Of a stretch of 64,000 bases of DNA, positions 27,618 through 35,821 are shown in pieces; positions within the stretch are counted from its first letter, which is position 1; each line of letters begins with the position of its first letter. The stretch comes from UASB124 sp041662445 (GTDB lineage Bacteria; Babelota; Babeliae; Babelales; RVW-14): positions 62,001 through 126,000 of the forward strand of contig JBAZSL010000001.1 in NCBI GenBank assembly GCA_041662445.1, read 5' to 3'. The notes beneath the pieces were generated by a model that made no database searches, was not told the origin of the DNA, and saw nothing but the letters and a program-made list of their open reading frames with translations. The position numbers were made by a program, and so were the translations under genes.

Positions 27618-27980
27618 ATGCAAAAAACTGCAATTTTGGGTGCCCAGGGCGAAGCCCTTGTCGCTTCCTGGCTTGAACGCCAGGGTTTTACTATCATAGC
27701 CCGTAATTATCAAACCCGTTGCGGCGAAGTTGATATCATCGCCGCTCGTGATGAAGTAGTTGCTTTTGTTGAAGTCAAAACGCGGCAACATGAGTATTTT
27801 CCCATTTCTCAGGCAGTGACCTGGCCCAAACAACAGCGGATTATTAAGGCCGCACAATATTTCATTATTTCCAAGCAGCTTCGTGATAAAGTTTTTCGAT
27901 TTGATGTAGCAACCGTGATTTTTCAGCCAGAAAAGCATCAAATTGAATATATCGAGAATGCATTTCAGCGGCGTTTCTAA
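27618..27980 (+). CDS. yraN: YraN/UPF0102 family putative endonuclease
   Basis: 120 residues. The family pattern GxxGExxAxxxLxxxG (LGAQGEALVASWLERQGF) and the nuclease-like core GEVDIIAARDEVVAFVEVKTR (D..EVK) are present, followed by KQQRIIKAAQYFI. The family resembles Holliday-junction resolvases in fold, but its function is not established. It begins 3 bases after bamD, so both are co-transcribed, and the operon is closed by the hairpin at 28004-28047. Confidence 0.93.
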   Translation: MQKTAILGAQGEALVASWLERQGFTIIARNYQTRCGEVDIIAARDEVVAFVEVKTRQHEYFPISQAVTWPKQQRIIKAAQYFIISKQLRDKVFRFDVATVIFQPEKHQIEYIENAFQRRF

Positions 27981-28003
27981 GCCAAATATGCGGTATAACT
28001 TTT

Positions 28004-28047
28004 AAGAAAGTGCTGCTTTGAAAAAAGGCGGCGCTTTCTTCTTTTTT
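28004..28047 (+). terminator. Rho-independent terminator after yraN
   Basis: The 13-bp arm AAGAAAGTGCTGC (28004-28016) pairs with GCGGCGCTTTCTT (28028-28040), with two G-U pairs, an 11-base A-rich loop, and a run CTTTTTT after the stem. It ends the bamD-yraN unit. Confidence 0.85.
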
Positions 28048-28138
28048 GTATAGTTGAATAACTGGACGAGGGGCAAAAAAGTAGTTATTTTAGCCAGCAC
28101 TCAATTTGTAATAAGTACTTATATCTGTGGAGGCTCCT

Positions 28139-29899
28139 GTGCAAACATTAATGAAATCGTTAACACTTTTTATTGCGTTGTGCAGCAGCGTTGCTATGCA
28201 AAGTGATCTGGCATATGGGATGAGTGAAGAATCTGTGCCTGAAGAATCAATACCTGCAGAAGGCGGTCTTGTACGCGTACGGTTGCCAGAATGTGCACAT
28301 CGTCGTATAGAAGAATTATGGTGGTGGGCGGTTAAAAATAATCATCCAGCTATGGTTAGAGCTCTTCTTGAGTGTGGCGTGGATCCTGATATTCAAGATT
28401 CTGATGGTTTTGCAGCATTGATAGAGGCTGTGGCATTGGGCCATGCTGAGATAGTAAGACTTTTGATAGATGCGCATGCAGATCTTAATGTTAAGGGTAA
28501 TCTTGGTTTCACGGCATTGATGGCGGCTGTGGCGAGCGTCAATATCGAAATGGCAAGGCTTCTGATAGAAGCGCATGCAAATCTTAATATTCAAGATCAT
28601 AATGAAGGTTTGACAGCATTAATGTGGGCTGCGTTGCTTGGCCATACTGAGATAGTAAGACTTTTGATAAAAGTGCACGCAGATCTTAATATTAAAAATA
28701 ATAACGGGATGACTGCATTGTCGCTTGCTGTTGAGGAAGGGCGTGCTGAAGTAGCCAAGCTTCTTATTGCTGCGGGTGCTCATCAAAATATAAGTCCAGA
28801 CAATGTTCCAATGTTAATTGCTGCTGCTGATAAGGGGAATGTTGAAGCAATAAGGATCCTTATTGCTTCAAAAGCACATCTTGATGCGGTGAGCGATGAA
28901 GGTGATACCGCATTGATAAGAGCCGCGCGTGGTGGAAATGCTGAAATAGCCCGGCTTCTTGCTCATGGCATGAGGGAAGCTCATGACGTCCATGTTGAGT
29001 GGTTATGTGAAGAATGGAAAGGTAGCCCGCTAGAAATTTGTCATGAGGTGGTAGCACCCATGGCTGACCCGCTTAATGCGCAGGCTGCCGATGGTAGTAG
29101 CGGATTGATAGTGGCTGCGTGTAGAGGTAGTGTCGAGATCGTAAGGTATCTGATAGCAGCGCATGCAGATCTTAATATTCAAGATCATAATGAAGGTTTG
29201 ACAGCATTAATGTGCGCGGTGTGTAATGGTTGTACCGAGATGGTAAGGCTTTTGATAGAAGCGCGTGCGGATCTTAATATCAAAGGTCATAATGGAAAAA
29301 CAGCATTAATGTGTGCTGCGACGGGCGACAATATCGAAATAGTAAGGCTTCTGATAGAAGTTCGTGCGGATCTTAATATCCAAGATAATGATGGCAGGAC
29401 AGCATTGATGTTTGCTGTATCTAAAGGCAATGTCGGGATAGCAAGGCTTCTGATAGAGGCGCGTGCAGATCTTAATATCAAAGACAATGGTGGCAGAACG
29501 GCATTGATAGAGGCTGTGATGTGTTGTGTCCCTGCATGCGTAAGAAGGCTCGTGAACGCGGGAGCATCGAAGGAACTAGTTGATAATTATGGCCATGATG
29601 TTTATTGGCACCTTGAATATTCTGCGGCGCCACAAGCCCGGAAAGAGGCCGCTCGAGCGGCACTTAATCCACTCCCAGTTCCACGTCATCCAAAAAATTT
29701 CTGTGACTTTTGCAAAAAGTATTCTGGCGGACAATACGTGTTGTGTGAGCCATGCGGGCACTATTTCCACGAAGGATGTGTGCAACAACATGTCTTTGCT
29801 GAGAGTCATTACGAATGTCCAACATGCCATGCACCTATATTTTTTGCAGAGAAGCCACTTTATGTACCTATGTCAGATGTAGAAGAGAAAAAACAATAA
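28139..29899 (+). CDS. Exported ankyrin protein with C-terminal RING-H2 finger
   Basis: 586 residues from a GTG at 28139 with GGAGG 5 bases upstream; a GTG at 28127 is also in frame. A signal peptide is visible (SLTLFIALCSSVAMQSDLAYG). Twelve ankyrin units follow, most with the line LLIEARADLNIKD. One unit carries an insertion with GSPLEICHE. Near the C-terminus, residues about 522-563 form a complete C3H2C3 RING: C522-x2-C525-x13-C539-x-H541-x2-H544-x2-C547-x12-C560-x2-C563, with the typical Pro after C560. RING-H2 domains are the E2-binding part of eukaryotic ubiquitin ligases. The ankyrin part would select a substrate. So a secreted E3-like effector is a good guess, but export route and E2 binding are unproven. 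Confidence 0.88.
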   Translation: MQTLMKSLTLFIALCSSVAMQSDLAYGMSEESVPEESIPAEGGLVRVRLPECAHRRIEELWWWAVKNNHPAMVRALLECGVDPDIQDSDGFAALIEAVALGHAEIVRLLIDAHADLNVKGNLGFTALMAAVASVNIEMARLLIEAHANLNIQDHNEGLTALMWAALLGHTEIVRLLIKVHADLNIKNNNGMTALSLAVEEGRAEVAKLLIAAGAHQNISPDNVPMLIAAADKGNVEAIRILIASKAHLDAVSDEGDTALIRAARGGNAEIARLLAHGMREAHDVHVEWLCEEWKGSPLEICHEVVAPMADPLNAQAADGSSGLIVAACRGSVEIVRYLIAAHADLNIQDHNEGLTALMCAVCNGCTEMVRLLIEARADLNIKGHNGKTALMCAATGDNIEIVRLLIEVRADLNIQDNDGRTALMFAVSKGNVGIARLLIEARADLNIKDNGGRTALIEAVMCCVPACVRRLVNAGASKELVDNYGHDVYWHLEYSAAPQARKEAARAALNPLPVPRHPKNFCDFCKKYSGGQYVLCEPCGHYFHEGCVQQHVFAESHYECPTCHAPIFFAEKPLYVPMSDVEEKKQ

Positions 29900-29935
29900 G
29901 CGAAATAAAACATAAAAAATTCAAACGACGATAAA

Positions 29936-29961
29936 GCAGGCGACGTAGAAACGTCGCCTGC
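29936..29961. terminator. Strong GC hairpin after the RING/ankyrin gene
   Basis: Perfect 11-bp stem GCAGGCGACGT (29936-29946) with ACGTCGCCTGC (29951-29961) and the 4-base loop AGAA. It is followed by AGCCTTTC rather than a strong T run, so a Rho-independent terminator is likely but not certain. It lies 37 bases after the ankyrin/RING stop. Confidence 0.65.
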
Positions 29962-30135
29962 AGCCTTTCAACTTTCAAAATGCTCAAAGATTTCTTGCAG
30001 CAATTGGCATTGTTTTCTATTCGAAATAAATGTTTGATAACGGCTCGAGCGTTCTGCTATAGTAAATAAAACAGTATTCAGTTTGAATATTATCTGCGTC
30101 GACGATTATGAACAGCTACCATCGGGGAGGGTGAT

Positions 30136-31056
30136 GTGAAGATCAGGCAGATATTTTTTTTGCTTATGCTGAGTAGTGTATGTAGTACTCACGATAGCGT
30201 GTTATATGCTATGGATCCTGATGATCATCATGTTTCAGATAAATCTGGGAAAATATTTTTTTCTTCCTTACTGTTTTCAACATCTGTACAAGCGCTGCTT
30301 GAGGCCAAGGGTAATTCCAGCGCCGGCAATATGCTTGATGCGACAACATTGATATTGACCATTTCTTGCGGAGATATTGATGACCTTATGCAGCTTATTA
30401 TGGCGCGTGCTGATCTTAACGCGCAAGATGAAAATTTTGGATTGACTGCCTTGATAGCGGCGACCGAACTGTGCAGTATTGAAAAGTGTCAGTGTCTCAT
30501 TGCTGCTCGTGCTCGACTTGATATTCAAGATGTGCGTGGTGATACCGCATTGATAGTAGCTGCTGTTTTGGGTGATAAAAAAATGGTAAAAAATCTTATT
30601 GAGGCCCGGGCAGATCTTAATATTCATAATAAAAAGGGCAGAACCGCGCTTTTTTATGCGCTGGATAGTGGACGAGGGGATCTTGCAAAATTGCTCCTTG
30701 ATGCAAAGGCAGATCCGCAGATGCATGATGAAACCGGACTAACTACATTGATGGTATCTATGTTTGAGTGCAATATTCATACCGTTAGACATATTATTGA
30801 TGCCATTCACTATTATGATGCAGCACGAGATGCCTTTCTCTTTAAAGTCTGGCCTTCAGCTCCTCTTGAGATTTGCCATTTGATAGGCACGTTTGATAGT
30901 TTCCTTGATGTACAAGACAGTTCTGGACGAACAGCGATTATGTTGGCAAGAAAGTTACATCGCACTGATGTCATACAACTTCTTGTTGCTGCTGGTGCTG
31001 ATACGTCTTCTCAAAAGGGCGATGACATCACAACAATTGAATCAAGAAAATTATGA
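30136..31056 (+). CDS. Exported ankyrin-repeat protein
   Basis: 306 residues from a GTG with GGGGAGGG upstream. Signal peptide KIRQIFFLLMLSSVCSTHDSVLYA. About seven ankyrin units (FGLTALIAATELCSIEKCQCLI, RGDTALIVAAVLGDKKMVKNLI, KGRTALFYALDSGRGDLAKLLL, GRTAIMLARKLHRTDVIQLLV) and the family insertion WPSAPLEICH inside one unit. No catalytic motif. It is coupled by a 4-base overlap (ATGA) with the next ankyrin gene and belongs to the same local family as 28139-29899. Confidence 0.87.
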   Translation: MKIRQIFFLLMLSSVCSTHDSVLYAMDPDDHHVSDKSGKIFFSSLLFSTSVQALLEAKGNSSAGNMLDATTLILTISCGDIDDLMQLIMARADLNAQDENFGLTALIAATELCSIEKCQCLIAARARLDIQDVRGDTALIVAAVLGDKKMVKNLIEARADLNIHNKKGRTALFYALDSGRGDLAKLLLDAKADPQMHDETGLTTLMVSMFECNIHTVRHIIDAIHYYDAARDAFLFKVWPSAPLEICHLIGTFDSFLDVQDSSGRTAIMLARKLHRTDVIQLLVAAGADTSSQKGDDITTIESRKL

Positions 31057-31886
31057 AGAATTTATTGTTTTTATGTGTGGCCTTTAGCGTGTTACATGAA
31101 TCATTTATGACTGCTTTTATTAATGCTCAAGATAAGCATGGTACGACAGCTCTTATTTGTGCCGCTCAATCTGGTATTTTACATCATGTTGAAAGTCTCA
31201 TTGATGCTCATGCTCATCTCGATATTCAAAATGAAAATGGTACGACAGCTCTTATGAAAGCATCTATGTATGGGCATACAGAGATAGCAATGCGTCTTAT
31301 CTCCTCTCGTGCAAAACTTGATGTTCAAGATTGGTGTGGCAATACAGCCCTGATAAAAGCGGCTGCTTGTGGGAATAGTGATATAGTCAGGCTCCTTATT
31401 GAGTTTAAAGCAGATCTCACGCTGCAAAATGATAGTGGCGAGACAGCTTTGATAGCGGCTGCTATGTTTGGACAGACTGAGTCCGTAAAACTTCTTATTC
31501 CAGCGATGAAAGCAGAGTATGAACCAAGGTTTTACATTGACAGGCGTAACGTAGATGTGGACCTTGTTCGACAGGCAATGATAGATGATCTTATCCATCC
31601 CCTTGATATGCAGAATACCATGGGACGGACGGCATTAATGGAGGCGGCTCTCTATGGGCATGCAGAGATTGTGCGCTTTCTTATAGACGCTGGAGCTGAC
31701 CCATGTGTACAGGATAACGATGGGGAAACAGCTCATTTTTTAGTTATGCATGGTTGCCTTACCACTACGGCAGAAATTCTTGCAGCTCTTGAGAATAGAC
31801 AGAATCTATGTGGGGAAAAGAAACATAAGAACAAAAGACATACGAGTAGCGATCATGTGCGAAAAAAGAGAAAAACGCGCTCATAA
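31053..31886 (+). CDS. Ankyrin-repeat protein with basic, NLS-like C-terminus
   Basis: 277 residues. A short, moderately hydrophobic N-terminus (NLLFLCVAFSVLHESFM) could be a signal peptide. Six to seven ankyrin units follow (GTTALICAAQSGILHHVESLI, GNTALIKAAACGNSDIVRLLI and others). The last 25 residues are strongly basic: KKHKNKRH, eight residues, then RKKRKTRS, the spacing of a bipartite nuclear localisation signal. That suggests a host nucleus target, by inference only. The start ATG overlaps the stop of the previous ankyrin gene, and a relic of the ftsI tail follows its stop. Confidence 0.85.
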   Translation: MKNLLFLCVAFSVLHESFMTAFINAQDKHGTTALICAAQSGILHHVESLIDAHAHLDIQNENGTTALMKASMYGHTEIAMRLISSRAKLDVQDWCGNTALIKAAACGNSDIVRLLIEFKADLTLQNDSGETALIAAAMFGQTESVKLLIPAMKAEYEPRFYIDRRNVDVDLVRQAMIDDLIHPLDMQNTMGRTALMEAALYGHAEIVRFLIDAGADPCVQDNDGETAHFLVMHGCLTTTAEILAALENRQNLCGEKKHKNKRHTSSDHVRKKRKTRS

Positions 31887-31892
31887 GATTCA

Positions 31893-32230
31893 CTAAATTG
31901 CATAGCGCTTATTATTATGCACACGGTCGTGGACAATCATGCGCTGTGCAATGATTTTAGAGCCTGTACGAATATTATCTGCACGCTAAAATGCCCTTAG
32001 GAACGTATGATTGGGCTACACAGCCTAATATCTCCGTTCGTCCTGAGTGCGCCGCTTTGCGGCGTGTATCGAAGGATGAACTCAACTAAAAAACTTTTTT
32101 GGTGTTCATGGTTCGATACATTTTGCTCGTACTTTGTACTCGCAAAACACTCACCACGAACGGGGTTTAAGCATTCTATTAATTTCCGTACAGGCTCTTA
32201 AACAGCGGCAATGCAATTTCTGAAGCCCAC
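31893..32230 (-). pseudogene. Relic of ftsI 3' end, interrupted by a MITE-like element
   Basis: 31893-31959 and 32198-32230 together match the ftsI tail at 33193 onward (about 100 bases, about 85-90% identical by eye). Read on the minus strand the copy still encodes IAQRMIVHDRVHNNKRYAI and a stop, against the intact ending RMIVHDRVHNTKRYTI. The 238-base element at 31960-32197 splits it. It lies after an ankyrin gene as the true ftsI tail lies after the next one, so it marks a tandem duplication. Confidence 0.82.
31960..32197. mobile_element. 238-bp MITE-like element with 11-bp perfect TIRs and TTA target duplication
   Basis: The ends are GAGCCTGTACG (31960-31970) and its perfect inverse CGTACAGGCTC (32187-32197). 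TTA flanks both sides (31957-31959, 32198-32200). Removing the element plus one TTA rejoins the ftsI relic, matching the intact gene at the same point (CCTTAAATAG). It has no coding capacity; an internal CGCCGC-TTT-GCGGCG hairpin is present. Mobilisation by an unlinked transposase is expected. Confidence 0.82.
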
Positions 32231-32314
32231 ATGTTTTTATATATTATTTGGGCAAACGAATGTTTATAATAGCTTTCGAAGAAAAATCGTAGACGTTTTG
32301 CAGAAGGAAATCAT

Positions 32315-33196
32315 ATGAAGAAAGTTATCTCTCCGTTATTTCTCTCGCTTGTGGTGTGCGGCGGATGTGTAATGACCATCAGCTCAGTTTATGGTATGAA
32401 CACTGCTGCCGAAGAGGCGAAAGCTTCAGGAAGCTTTCGCCAGGCTATGGCGGGAAATTGGTGGAACAATGATAAAGTTCAAGCCCTTCTTTTTTATGGT
32501 GCAAATCCGAATATTAAAGATGCTGATGGCGACACCGCTTTGATATGTGCCGCTTGTTGGGGAGACACTGACATCGTACAACGTCTTATTGCAGCTAAAG
32601 CCGATCCCAATATGGTAGGCAGCATGGGCCGTACGGCTCTCATAGCGGCGGCTGACTTCCGGCATGCTGATGTGGCCCAACAGCTTATTGATGCTGGAGC
32701 CCATCTCAACGCCCAAACCTTGCTTGGATGCACAGCATTAAGAATGGCTGCGCATAGAGGATGTGACGATGTCGTAAGGGTTCTGAGTGCTGCCATGAAA
32801 AATAAATACGAAGAATATGGCAGAGCACGCCTTAGTCTCCTCGATTTTCCCGCTGACCAGGGGGCAACCGCTCTTATGCTTGCTGTTCATAATGGGCATA
32901 TCGAAAGTGTGCGAATTCTTGTCGAAGCTGGCGCTGATATCAATTGTCAGGATTTTATGGGTAGGACCGCTCTTATGATTGCTGTTACTTGGGGGTATGC
33001 AGCAATTATACAAATTCTCCTGATGGCGCATGCCGATCTAGAACTGAAAGATTACAAGGGCCGTACAGCTCGCGACTTGGTCGAAATTTGTGGTCTCCCC
33101 CCAGAACTAAAAATTGAAGTTCTGGCAGCATTCAACGAACAACTTTCTGCGTCGCCCTTAGCAAGAGAAGAAAAACAGCAAAATAAAACCTGCTAA
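32315..33196 (+). CDS. Exported ankyrin-repeat protein
   Basis: 293 residues, signal peptide (VISPLFLSLVVCGGCVMTISSVYG), purine-rich GAAGGAAA site 9 bases ahead of the ATG. About seven ankyrin units (GDTALICAACWGDTDIVQRLI, GRTALIAAADFRHADVAQQLI, GATALMLAVHNGHIESVRILV, GRTALMIAVTWGYAAIIQILL). One is interrupted by AMKNKYEEYGRARL, the same place as AMKAEYEPRFY in the previous gene. The stop overlaps the convergent ftsI stop by 4 bases. Function not known. Confidence 0.87.
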   Translation: MKKVISPLFLSLVVCGGCVMTISSVYGMNTAAEEAKASGSFRQAMAGNWWNNDKVQALLFYGANPNIKDADGDTALICAACWGDTDIVQRLIAAKADPNMVGSMGRTALIAAADFRHADVAQQLIDAGAHLNAQTLLGCTALRMAAHRGCDDVVRVLSAAMKNKYEEYGRARLSLLDFPADQGATALMLAVHNGHIESVRILVEAGADINCQDFMGRTALMIAVTWGYAAIIQILLMAHADLELKDYKGRTARDLVEICGLPPELKIEVLAAFNEQLSASPLAREEKQQNKTC

Positions 33197-34860
33197 ATTG
33201 TGTAGCGCTTAGTATTATGCACACGGTCGTGGACAATCATGCGCTGTGCAATAACCTTAAATAGTGGCAATGCAATTTCTGAAGCCCATACCGTCTTAGT
33301 TTCTTGTGGTTCACGAATGAAGGTCACCACTACGCGATGATAGTTATTTTTTTCAACAATGCCGGCAAATGTGTAATTGTGACGAGATGCTGAATAGCGA
33401 CCATCTTTAATGCACCGCACTGTTCCCGTTTTACCCATGATACGAAATCCTGGTATTTGGCATCGTTCGCAGACGCGTTCGAGCATGCGTTGAAGTTCTT
33501 TCAATGCGCCATCGCTGTAAAGTTTTTTTGGTGTTGATTGTTGCGGCGTTGTCAGTAGTGTTGGTTGAATATCTTTCCCGCCGTTGGCGACAATGCAAAA
33601 TGCTTTTCCCAGTTGCAGGAGGGTAGCCATAAGCTCATAGCCGAAGGACATAACGACGAGTGACGGTTTGCTCCAACGATCCGGAGGGTTAACAAATCCA
33701 CTACGTTCTCCGGGAAATTGAATGTTCGTTTTGCTTCCAAAACCAAGACGGCGTAAATGATCATATAATTTAGGACCAAGCCGTTGGGCAACTTTAGCAA
33801 TACCAACGTTGCTGGAATATTTAATGACATCGCAAAAGGGGAGGGTGTTGTTGTTTTCTTCTAATTTTTTCAAAAGGCTGATTGTTGGATTTTCAACCCT
33901 TACGCCATTGACGTAGCCAAATCGACCTTCACAATCGATAAGTTCATCGTAACTTACGGCCTTTTCTTCAAGCGCGGCCAATGCGCAGAATGCCTTCATG
34001 ACCGATCCGAGTTCGTAGCATTCAGACACACAGCTGTTTTTCATCATTTCAAGAGAGGGGACACTCTTTTGGTTGGGATCAAATGTGGGATAATTGGTCA
34101 TTGCCATGATGCTGCCGGTATGAGGATCAAGAATAATAACTGATCCTCCTTGGGCGTGAAGATCATCAACAGCACGTTTAAGCTCATAATACGCAATTGA
34201 TTGAAGTGTTGCATCTACCGTGAGCGCAAGTGGCAGTCCGCGCTGACCACGTTTTTGTATCGCTTTATCAAAATAAAAAATTCCCGACCGGGCGTCCCTT
34301 TCAAATCGTACTTTTGCTGGTTGCCCACCAAGTTGATTACTAAAAGCCAATTCGATGCCGGCGGTTCCTTTATTGTCTATGTCCGTAAATCCAATAAGTT
34401 GTGAGGTTGCGGCTAAAGGATAAAATCGCTGGTATTCGTTAATAAAATGCACATCTTTGAGTCCGCGTTGTTCAAGCTGTGCGTATTTTTGTGGTGGCAG
34501 TTTGCGATCGAGCCACAAGAATTGTTTGTCCGGATTCTGCTTAAGCCGTTCATAGACTTCTGGATAATTTTTTTTCAAAAATCGCATGGTTTTGGCTTCT
34601 TCAACGAGTTGCTGGGGAATAAGGAATGCCGAAGGTATCTCGCGGTTGAAGGCAAGCGGAACTTTGCCGCTCGCGTCATAGATTGTGGCACGACGAGGGG
34701 TGAGCGTTATTTCAAGCTCGTGCTGCTGACGCGCTAGAATTTCAAAAAATGCTTCTTGGCGAATTTGGATGAGAAAGAGACGTATGGCTATGATAGTGAA
34801 AAGAAAAAAGAAACATATCATGATAATAAAGACACGTATTTTATAGTCACGTGCAAGCAT
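33193..34860 (-). CDS. ftsI: Septal peptidoglycan transpeptidase FtsI (PBP3-like)
   Basis: 555 residues: an N-terminal membrane segment (VFIIMICFFFLFTIIAIRLFLI), a pedestal domain with RRATIYDASG, and the transpeptidase domain. The three penicillin-binding motifs are visible: S-x-x-K in LGSVMKAF, S-x-N in YSSNVGIAK and K-T-G-T in MGKTGTVRC. It cross-links septal peptidoglycan and pairs with an FtsW (not in this window). The gene starts 14 bases inside the ftsL-like gene, so the two are coupled. Confidence 0.95.
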   Translation of the reverse strand: MLARDYKIRVFIIMICFFFLFTIIAIRLFLIQIRQEAFFEILARQQHELEITLTPRRATIYDASGKVPLAFNREIPSAFLIPQQLVEEAKTMRFLKKNYPEVYERLKQNPDKQFLWLDRKLPPQKYAQLEQRGLKDVHFINEYQRFYPLAATSQLIGFTDIDNKGTAGIELAFSNQLGGQPAKVRFERDARSGIFYFDKAIQKRGQRGLPLALTVDATLQSIAYYELKRAVDDLHAQGGSVIILDPHTGSIMAMTNYPTFDPNQKSVPSLEMMKNSCVSECYELGSVMKAFCALAALEEKAVSYDELIDCEGRFGYVNGVRVENPTISLLKKLEENNNTLPFCDVIKYSSNVGIAKVAQRLGPKLYDHLRRLGFGSKTNIQFPGERSGFVNPPDRWSKPSLVVMSFGYELMATLLQLGKAFCIVANGGKDIQPTLLTTPQQSTPKKLYSDGALKELQRMLERVCERCQIPGFRIMGKTGTVRCIKDGRYSASRHNYTFAGIVEKNNYHRVVVTFIREPQETKTVWASEIALPLFKVIAQRMIVHDRVHNTKRYTI

Positions 34861-35230
34861 GATTTCCCCCCGTTAGACTTACGACATTGTCCATAATGTG
34901 GAGAGCTACTAGTGTTTGAGACGTTGATGTGGTTCCAATAAAATCAACTTTTGCGGGCTCAGTGCCAAGGAGCACAATGCGATCAACCGCGTGGGGCGTC
35001 ATGTTAAGTTTCATCTGGGCTTGTGACATGACCATTTCTGGCGCATGGAGTTGACTAATAGTTGCGAGGAGTTCGTTACGCTCCTTTGCCAGATTTAAAC
35101 GTTGTTTTTCTAGGCGTTGAAGCTCGTAGCTGAGACCTATGATGAGGTTGTGTTGGTAGATTTTGATGAATGCCAACACAATGCAGCACGCGACGATAAG
35201 GTGAGAGGGGTGAAGATGTTTATGCAGCAT
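34847..35230 (-). CDS. FtsL-like septum protein
   Basis: 127 residues: a membrane segment (HLIVACCIVLAFIKIYQHNLI), then a coiled coil (LQRLEKQRLNLAKERNELLATISQL) and a short C-terminal part. This arrangement, directly before ftsI and overlapping it by 14 bases, is the usual setting of FtsL. The sequence is too divergent to rely on alone, so the name rests on topology and position. No mraZ, mraW or mur gene follows the usual dcw order. Confidence 0.7.
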   Translation of the reverse strand: MLHKHLHPSHLIVACCIVLAFIKIYQHNLIIGLSYELQRLEKQRLNLAKERNELLATISQLHAPEMVMSQAQMKLNMTPHAVDRIVLLGTEPAKVDFIGTTSTSQTLVALHIMDNVVSLTGGNHACT

Positions 35231-35354
35231 TTTCAGTTCCTTAGCTAAAACGTTGAGCTACTCCTAAACTAGCTGTACATCGTAATAGTTTCTAGATATG
35301 ATTGCTTTTGGTGCGTTTTTATTTGAGCCTATGCGTAAACACGAAAGGAACTTT

Positions 35355-35810
35355 ATGAAAAAGTTGTTGCTTATTGTACTTTTGGGGTGTGGTCTGCCAC
35401 TTATGGCTGGTTGCAAATGGTTTGGCTGTTCTTGCAACTGTGGATGTCATTCTCCAGCCGAAGTTCCTGGGAAACCAGATTCTTCAGTCATTGCTATAAC
35501 CTCAGCTGCCGATTTTGATGCCCGTGTGCTTCAAGAAAAAAAACCGGTGGTTGTTGATTTTAGCGCGACGTGGTGTGGTGCCTGTAAGACCATGAAACCT
35601 ATTTTTGACGTGGTTGCCGGCGAGCTTAAAGATATCGTTTTCGCGAAAGTCGACGTTGATGCTGTCTCTGATCTTGCTTCAAAATATGGAATTTCAGGTA
35701 TTCCTGCATTTATCTTTATCAAAGACGGCAAAATTGTAGGCAGCCCTGTTGTTGGGGCAATGGATAAAGAGACGTTTAAGAAGACTATTGAGAACAAGTT
35801 TAAAAGCTAA
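35355..35810 (+). CDS. Thioredoxin-fold lipoprotein
   Basis: 151 residues from the ATG at 35355 (AAAGGA upstream; the frame runs further back to 35298). Lipobox LMAGC. A short Cys-rich linker follows (KWFGCSCNCGCH), then a thioredoxin fold with the active site WCGAC in SATWCGACKTMKP, and the cis-Pro in GISGIPAFIFI. Usual thioredoxin is WCGPC, so the Pro to Ala change should raise the redox potential. As an exported thiol oxidoreductase it may take electrons from the CcdA-like transporter at 4182-5039. Upstream of cysS, 11 bases apart. Confidence 0.87.
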   Translation: MKKLLLIVLLGCGLPLMAGCKWFGCSCNCGCHSPAEVPGKPDSSVIAITSAADFDARVLQEKKPVVVDFSATWCGACKTMKPIFDVVAGELKDIVFAKVDVDAVSDLASKYGISGIPAFIFIKDGKIVGSPVVGAMDKETFKKTIENKFKS

Positions 35811-35821
35811 TCGCTTTTATC

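Noticed and set aside
30082..30097. GAATATTATCTGC also found in the MITE-like element
   Set aside because: The match is 13 bases and A/T-rich; no inverted ends lie nearby, so chance is enough.
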